Assembly (NCBI GenBank): GCA_029721515.1
Contig: CM056561.1
Location: forward strand, 10,090,501 to 10,154,500
DNA length: 64,000 nt
Direction: 5' to 3'
Source of the DNA: Synanceia verrucosa
Taxonomy: Eukaryota; Chordata; Actinopteri; Perciformes; Synanceiidae
Shown here: positions 60,701 to 64,000 of the stretch, piece by piece
Position numbering within the stretch: position 1 is the stretch's first letter
Layout of the letters: every line of letters starts with the position of its first letter
Notes under the pieces: model-generated
Told to the model about the DNA's origin: nothing
Database searches by the model: none
What the model saw: the letters and a program-made list of their open reading frames with translations, nothing else
Made by a program: the position numbers and the translations under genes

Positions 60701-61536
60701 TGACCCCACGCTCGGCTTTGCTGCCACCACAGCGTCTCGACTCGCTCTGTGTAGGTGAGGAAGGGGGCTGCGAGGAGGACAGTTTGGGTTTCTCTGATGA
60801 CTCCAAGGCAACAGGCTTCATCTCCAGCTCCTTGTTCTTTTTGGTCTCTGTGGCTGTTGCTTCCTTCTCCTTCTTGTTTGACTGAAGCAGATCATACAGA
60901 GAGGAAAAAAACAAACAATTGATTATTTACCACACTAAAATGACACACTTTCATGAATAAATGTAGTCATTTAATTACATATTGATAAAAAAAAAAAATC
61001 AAATGTGACTCACTTTAAGCGAAGGCCAGATGTGAAAGGGAATCTTCTTATGCATGATGACCAACAGGAAACCTCCCTTCTCTTTATATTGGACTCTACT
61101 ACATGATGCCTCAATCTCCTCCTGCAGCTGGCAGCTCCACTGTCGTCCATCTGACCAATTATAGCAAGCATACAGATGTTAATAGAGCAGAACTGGTGCA
61201 ACGTAAATGGAGAAATAGTCACAAACACCAGATATACAAGTAGAGGTGCAGCATGTTCAAGCTAACTCTTGAGACATATTCAAAGTTAAGTGAAGTCAAA
61301 TCCCCTTCTAGGTTGCTGCACATTCTTCTTTTGTGGATGTTTTAATATTAATTCATTTATACTCTACTGTAGTTTCAGTTTATGTAATGTGTTACTCTTG
61401 GACTTACCTGGGAAGCGCACATGGCAGTGTGTATCAGTGAATGTTGTGTTGATATCCTCTATGCTCTGCAACCCCTCCCCACAGCGCAGTCTGACAGTCA
61501 CTTCGTTGACATTCTGCTTCCAGTCCACAAACACGT
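43855..61536 (-). CDS. usp19: Ubiquitin-specific protease 19, 5'-incomplete
   Basis: USP19 is a deubiquitinating cysteine protease that acts in ER-associated protein quality control and, in its cytosolic form, with Hsp90-type chaperones. I can place 23 shared coding exons (61536 down to 49633, 4220 bases, about 1406 residues) plus two alternative last exons. All joins keep codon phase. Domain order is CS1, long linker, CS2, USP N-terminal half with the Cys box GLVNLGNTCFMN, UBL-like segment, MYND zinc finger, acidic linker, then the USP C-terminal half with the His box GGHYTAYAR. This order, the spacing and both tails match the vertebrate USP19 family, though the CS1-CS2 linker is much longer than in mammals as I recall them. 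The N-terminus before CS1 is not identified; it may lie beyond 64 kb or start at the candidate exon ending at 62268. Confidence 0.97.
44100..46226. other. usp19 last intron, upstream part: AT-rich with repeats
   Basis: This lies between the EEVD exon and the transposon. No further exon is recognised. It contains a long TA microsatellite at 45719-45771. About 44540-45050 resembles a fish interspersed repeat ending CAGTGGCCCTTTAAA, recalled but not verified. Confidence 0.5.
45719..45771. repeat. TA microsatellite
   Basis: An uninterrupted run of about 26 TA units within the last usp19 intron. Confidence 0.95.
46491..46550. repeat. Six tandem 10-bp units inside the transposon's left repeat
   Basis: Units of the type GGRACACTTG follow each other without gaps at 46491-46550 (GAAACACTTG, GGAACACTTG twice, GGGACACTTG twice, GGGACACTTT). 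The matching place in the right inverted repeat has only a single unit, so this is a local expansion. Confidence 0.92.
46681..47010 (+). CDS. Small transposon-encoded acidic protein, hypothetical
   Basis: The open frame starts ATGGTGGACTTTGTA and encodes 109 residues. An acidic front half includes PEPYLFEPEYTEEEL (about residues 16-30), followed by a charged helix-like ERE-rich stretch. The back half carries several Cys and His residues (CLCCGNQHVCSH). From memory, a similar acidic YLFEPEY motif precedes a cysteine-rich domain in small proteins encoded by fish DNA transposons; I could not check this. It lies within the inverted repeats of the element at 46227-47692. It may be a remnant or one exon of a longer protein. 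No catalytic motif is seen. Confidence 0.45.
   Translation: MVDFVNDDDWFVAHPEPYLFEPEYTEEELAVMDREREERYEVQQTEAGEKTQANGVTVVNKCQLKLRVCAVQNGTKCYHRWWDSNCLCCGNQHVCSHDSSGSCGLFLLK
47426..47431 (-). terminator. Transposon-derived AATAAA after the usp19 membrane-form stop
   Basis: AATAAA on the minus strand within the transposon's right repeat (CACAAAATAAAATGTGG), about 340 bases after the stop at 47772. I found no other AATAAA or ATTAAA between the stop and this point. If used, this transcript's end would be supplied by the mobile element. Confidence 0.4.
47772..48059 (-). CDS. usp19: usp19 last exon, membrane-anchored form
   Basis: After a CAG acceptor the exon encodes ASLIWRELEEEEEGLDEG, then a basic stretch with RRRQMPRNRDDEQDEG, then the hydrophobic segment YFVLGTLAAMIALLVNLIY and a short polar tail PLLYKSNWT before TGA. 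A single membrane helix at the extreme C-terminus is the tail anchor known to place USP19 in the ER membrane with the protease facing the cytosol. The exon starts in phase 0 and is 95 codons plus stop. The mobile element begins about 80 bases after the stop. Confidence 0.95.
   Translation of the reverse strand, partial: ASLIWRELEEEEEGLDEGPRGLFRSALRRRQMPRNRDDEQDEGRTEGSVRRHYRQKMTDCPDDDCVRYFVLGTLAAMIALLVNLIYPLLYKSNWT
48060..49632. other. usp19 intron of 1.57 kb
   Basis: AT-rich, with standard borders and no coding sequence or clear repeat recognised. Confidence 0.6.
49633..51638 (-). CDS. usp19: usp19 exons for the C-terminal half of the USP catalytic domain
   Basis: Four exons: 51638-51422, 50542-50390, 50272-50106 and 49808-49633. 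They encode the remainder of the protease fold: WKNNERLKEYVLVSSKEL, LEQCLNLFTKPEVLAPEEAW, then the zinc-ribbon-like WYCPKCQQHREASKQ, then QLKRFSFRSFIWRDK. The catalytic His lies in NHYGGMIGGHYTAYARLP, and the third catalytic residue is probably an Asp of WRLFDDSTV. The last exon ends with YAYVLFYRRRNSP and a Ser/Ala-rich tail to the alternative splice point. All key residues are present, so the enzyme should be active. Confidence 0.95.
51832..52429 (-). CDS. usp19: usp19 exons for the acidic Ser-rich linker
   Basis: Exons 52429-52038 and 51942-51832. After RFSVNVFQPPFQSGR the sequence is low-complexity, rich in Ser, Glu and Thr, for about 115 residues. It ends with AAVTGYQQPSESASG and SQFYIALLDSNNKEQRLDEK, which resumes the protease fold. 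Families of this type keep the two ends conserved while the middle diverges. Confidence 0.93.
52617..53020 (-). CDS. usp19: usp19 exons for the MYND zinc finger
   Basis: Exons 53020-52902 and 52760-52617. The MYND pattern is complete: CAACLKPP, then CTRCYRVGYCNQVCQ, then HWPNHKGLC, giving the Cys and His ligands for two zinc ions. It is followed by PFLVSVPESRLSYARLTQ and LLEGYSRF, the return to the USP fold. The exon junction falls inside the Gln codon of YCNQ. MYND fingers bind proline-rich partners; its partner here is not shown by the sequence. Confidence 0.95.
53107..54086 (-). CDS. usp19: usp19 exons for the inserted UBL-like segment
   Basis: Exons 54086-53976, 53843-53742 and 53247-53107, all phase 0. 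They encode VSITFDPFLYLPVPLPQKQ, then FLVSVSKENSSTAEVLESIS, then VKPENLRLAEVGKSRFQRM and FCFEVLSKDMAKERIVLL. The segment between the USP box and the MYND finger has the spacing of a ubiquitin-like fold, as described for this family. No changes in key positions were noticed. Confidence 0.93.
54212..56358 (-). CDS. usp19: usp19 exons for the N-terminal half of the USP catalytic domain
   Basis: Exons 56358-56166, 55053-54920, 54701-54543 and 54322-54212. A Glu-rich stretch (HEEEEEKKVCLPG) leads into FTGLVNLGNTCFMNSVIQSL, which contains the catalytic Cys. Next come NPLGTGGRLAIGFAVLLRAL, then QFTGYAQHDAQEFMAFLLDG (the QHDAQEF box) and HKMRNDSFIVDLFQG. It ends with KLVCPTC, the first half of the zinc ribbon whose second half is in exon 50542-50390. 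Confidence 0.96.
56666..58550 (-). CDS. usp19: usp19 exons for the second CS domain and following linker
   Basis: Exons 58550-58394, 58313-58242, 57805-57690 and 56904-56666. The CS (p23-like) domain runs VPEPMVNLQLVKNDSYEKG, VVNVYMKGICRDTARVIF, REQDFTLIFQTSDTNFLRL, then FKWQVKLRNLIQPEQCSYS and SRLDITLKKRHSQRWGGLEA. It is complete, and p23-like domains bind Hsp90-type chaperones. The last exon adds a Pro/Ser-rich linker (SQPGSSQHSLPAKEEPP). The linker has no fixed structure visible. Confidence 0.95.
57991..58025. repeat. 35-bp perfect palindrome in a usp19 intron
   Basis: Arms of 17 bases starting CATACCATTGACAAATA are exact reverse complements around a single central T. It lies in the intron between exons 58313-58242 and 57805-57690. 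Confidence 0.92.
58736..60881 (-). CDS. usp19: usp19 exons for the long linker between CS1 and CS2
   Basis: Exons 60881-60327 (185 codons exactly, phase 0 at both ends) and 59120-58736. The first is Lys-rich at its start (SNKKEKEATATETKKNKEL) and then Ser/Pro-rich; the second is Gln/Ser/Glu-rich (VAESQNQSSDKSGAHSSDSQ). Together they make about 313 residues of low-complexity linker, much more than the roughly 80 residues I recall in human USP19. Exon 60881-60327 can be skipped without changing frame. Confidence 0.88.
59121..60326. other. usp19 intron of 1.2 kb with short tandem repeats
   Basis: At 59397-59480 a unit of about 45 bases (GACTGATACTGACTGATG with AGGACAG) is tandemly duplicated. 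At 59660-59710 there are AGTAGTAGTGGTAGCAGTAG trinucleotide repeats. No exon is recognised. Confidence 0.6.
61014..61536 (-). CDS. usp19: usp19 exons for the first CS domain
   Basis: Exons 61536-61408 and 61150-61014. They encode VFVDWKQNVNEVTVRLRCGE, then FTDTHCHVRFPDGRQWSCQL, then VQYKEKGGFLLVIMHKKIPF and HIWPSLK, a whole CS domain (p23-like beta sandwich). The first exon starts two bases into a codon, so an upstream exon must end in phase 1. The acceptor TCTTTTTCAG before 61536 is strong. Confidence 0.94.
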
Positions 61537-62042
61537 CTGAAAAAGACAAGGAACTTGACAGAAAAACGCACTTCCTCTTTCCACCCTGATGCTCAGAATA
61601 CATTCAGAAATATTAGTCACCAGCCTGAACAAAATACACATGCATTTTTTTATGAAGATCAAAGAGAGAAAGCAGCCAATCCTATCTGGCAAATATGGAT
61701 GCAGAAAAAAACATGCATGGGGCACAAGAGCCACAGCTAGGGCAGCCGTGATTTCGGCAACCCTGCTACCCCCACCGCAACCCCATTACCCAGACAATCA
61801 CCGCAACCGATCACTCCTTGTCCTCTGGCATAAAATGTGCCCTAATTGGCGACACAGTGTTTGGTGTTTTGTGTCTATTGTTGAATAAAATCAAGTCAAC
61901 AGAGCAGCGTATACAAGTATGGGCAGTACTACATAAGAGGGGTGTGTGTCTGCTATGAGCACTGATAATTGAAACTGAACTCTGTTTATGCAATGCTTCT
62001 GTCTTTTATGCCTGTGTATTATGCGTGTATATATTCAATTTA

Positions 62043-62054
62043 CGCACGCGCGCG

Positions 62055-62129
<75 letters not shown>
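62043..62129. repeat. CA microsatellite
   Basis: A run of more than 30 CA units after a short GC/CG-rich lead (CGCACGCGCGCGCACG). The mixed CG and CA alternation is Z-DNA-prone. Confidence 0.95.
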
Positions 62130-62131
<2 letters not shown>

Positions 62132-62267
62132 GCACAGTGCAGTGAACTCAGCAATCACAGATGAGACATCTAAAATCTTCTGCACCACACAAATTGTGTA
62201 TCAAGTAAATAATGGCATTAAGGCAAATTAACAAGCCTGACACAAGCTTTTCAAGACAAACACATAC

Positions 62268-62277
62268 CATTTTTCAT
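62268..62277 (-). CDS. Candidate usp19 first coding exon (ATG AAA AAT G)
   Basis: On the minus strand, TCACTATGAAAAATG is followed by GTATGTG, a good donor. The ATG has A at -3. It ends in phase 1, exactly what exon 61536 requires, and the join would read MKNDVFVDWKQ. In-frame stops lie about 35 bases before the ATG, so it would be a true start. The match could be chance, since mammalian USP19 has a longer N-terminus from upstream exons. Confidence 0.3.
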
Positions 62278-62280
62278 AGT

Positions 62281-64000
62281 GACCTCAAAGTCGTAGCAGT
62301 GACCAAAAATAAATCATCATCATCCCAGGAGAACAGCGAACGCTAGATTCCCTGCCCGGCATTTAAGACGCATATGATTCTCATACACACTTGTAATCAA
62401 TTTAATGTTCAACAACGAGATAGTGTCAACTTTCCCCCCGTCACCCCCTCTCCTCAAGTTAATCACTCTAGAAAGGTCACAAGCAACACCCAATCCCTAC
62501 CAGCTGGTGACAGTTGCATTTCAATTGGAGCCCTGCCACAGTGTACTCTCAGGACAGGGGTAAAACATAGCACTGATATCCATGATATGAACACAATATT
62601 CACACATCTGAAATGGCCACTTGTTAAGCTTTACATAGTTTATGCCACAAATTCTTTTTAAGCTATGGTCTGTCATTCTGTTGAGAAACACTTTTTGTTA
62701 TACTGGCTGAAATGGTCTCTCCACCCTGAGAACAGTCAAACCATTATGTATTCAGAAAAAGGAAGGAAAAGAATCAGACCTCTGTGAAAGCTGCAGGAAA
62801 AAAAAATTTGGTCCAAATGGAAAGAACCTGCTCACGCCCCCCTCGGTCCCTTCCTCCTCCCCACTGTTGCCGGAAATATCCAGCACACTCCTCTGCAGAA
62901 ATACAGAGTTAGTAGGAGAATACGTTCTGTAGGGAACAATGGCAGAGAAAATGCAGCCAAAAATACCACTTCCAGTATTTCTTCTGACGACTCACCCTGC
63001 TACACAGGCAAAAAGACAAAAGTCGGATGTTGAATAGGCTGCTACACCATCGGTGCAGACACCGAGGTATCTGAAGGGACTGAGAAGTGATGCAGAAGTC
63101 ATTCTGTTGGACAGGTAATTACTTGTTTAGTTTCGGGAGGAGTTATTATCTTACTATCTTCATAAAATATGTAATGTTTGTCAACTTAGCTATTTTTGTA
63201 GCACGTATTAGCCCGAAGCTAACATTTGCCTCTCTGTTGTAGGTGTGGCTTGTATCGAAGAGGTTATAGGATATGACATTTTGGCAATATTGCACTGCCA
63301 TGGTCTCCAGTGTCTGCATTATAAAGGTGCTCACAGACTCCAGTGGACTGTGAGTGGAACAGAATCTGGATGTCCATTCCGCTTCATCGAGTACCCCGCT
63401 GCCAGTAGTTTCCTGTGAAATTTCTGTTAATCGGTGGATCAATGCCACATTTAAATTGGGTCGATGTGAAAACTAGATGCCGAGCAGTGTTTTGTGTGAC
63501 AACAGTGCAGAGCAGAGTCCACGTGGTTGCAAAATTTGAGCTTTGCACACTCCATGTCCATTCCACCAAGTACATTTGGGCCTTTAGCCCAATGCTAACA
63601 TTAGCTTATCTGTGTGTGTTATTATAAAGGTGACAAAATGACGTTGCTATGTTGGCCAACATTTTACAGCTGTGGTGACATATTGACTCTCTTCTCCCTG
63701 CTGAATCCTACTGTCAGATGTTCAAGTTTGAGAGGGTTTAAAGCTTTAAACGGAGCACTGACGGGAGGAGGAGGAGGAGCTTAGAGAAGGCTGAGAGGAG
63801 GTGCCACTTTCAAATTTTGCTAGCTCTCTTGCTAGGTCTAACATGACAGACTATAGCTTTAATGGCACAAGACAGACTTTAATACTGGCACAATTAACTT
63901 TTCCTGTCTATTTATAGCTGCAGCTCAAAGTACAAAAATATGCATAGTAAAAAATAAATAATTATGCAGCTCAATGATCCCTTGTGACAGCTGAAAGACT
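62281..64000. other. 5' flank or first intron of usp19, no supported exon
   Basis: Several donor- and acceptor-like sites occur on the minus strand (for example AGCAGG followed by GTGAGT at about 62995), but no frame with recognisable usp19 N-terminal sequence was found. At about 63760-63870 the stretch ending AGACTATAGCTTTAATGG resembles a fish interspersed repeat, recalled but not verified. Confidence 0.45.

Noticed and set aside
62006..62231. Open frames across the CA repeat
   Set aside because: They are translations of a dinucleotide repeat (Val-Cys or Thr-His runs).
62836..62892. 57-base minus-strand exon candidate with plausible splice sites upstream of usp19
   Set aside because: The phase that fits the next exon gives a peptide with no resemblance to a usp19 N-terminus; splice-like signals alone are too common.

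Overview
The window is vertebrate nuclear DNA, almost certainly from a ray-finned (teleost) fish. The genes are split into many short exons with GT-AG introns. The spaces between them hold typical fish repeats: Tc1-type transposons, a tRNA-derived SINE ending in ATGG repeats, small inverted-repeat elements, LINE fragments and long TA/CA microsatellites. Nothing prokaryotic, viral or CRISPR-like was seen.

Region by region. About 1-30.8 kb has no protein-coding exon I can support. It is AT-rich and holds several SINE copies, two related small inverted-repeat elements (one inserted inside a SINE), a long fold-back structure near 27 kb, and a decayed non-LTR reverse transcriptase fragment. About 30.8-31.3 kb is GC/CpG-rich and looks like a promoter or first exon, possibly of a minus-strand gene running left. 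At 31.37-32.85 kb and 37.74-39.34 kb lie two copies of one Tc1-like transposon, both broken. The left copy has lost the end of its transposase and carries in its place a 103-bp exact copy of the DNA just outside its right end. At 35.2-41.7 kb is a six-exon minus-strand gene for a 379-residue HAD-superfamily-like protein; its introns hold the second Tc1 copy and a LINE 3' end.

About 43.8-61.5 kb is the minus-strand ubiquitin protease gene usp19: two CS domains, a split USP catalytic domain with an embedded UBL-like part and MYND zinc finger, and two alternative last exons. One ends in a transmembrane segment (ER-anchored form) and the other in Met-Glu-Glu-Val-Asp (cytosolic form). A DNA transposon at 46.2-47.7 kb lies between these two ends and supplies the first AATAAA after the membrane-form stop codon. 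The extreme 5' end of usp19 was not identified with confidence. About 62-64 kb holds a long CA repeat and no recognised exon.

The HAD-like gene lies directly downstream of usp19 on the same strand, about 1.1 kb beyond a likely usp19 polyadenylation signal. Nothing in the sequence shows that the two proteins work together. Exon borders were set by reading splice sites and matching codon phase by eye; transcript data would settle them.
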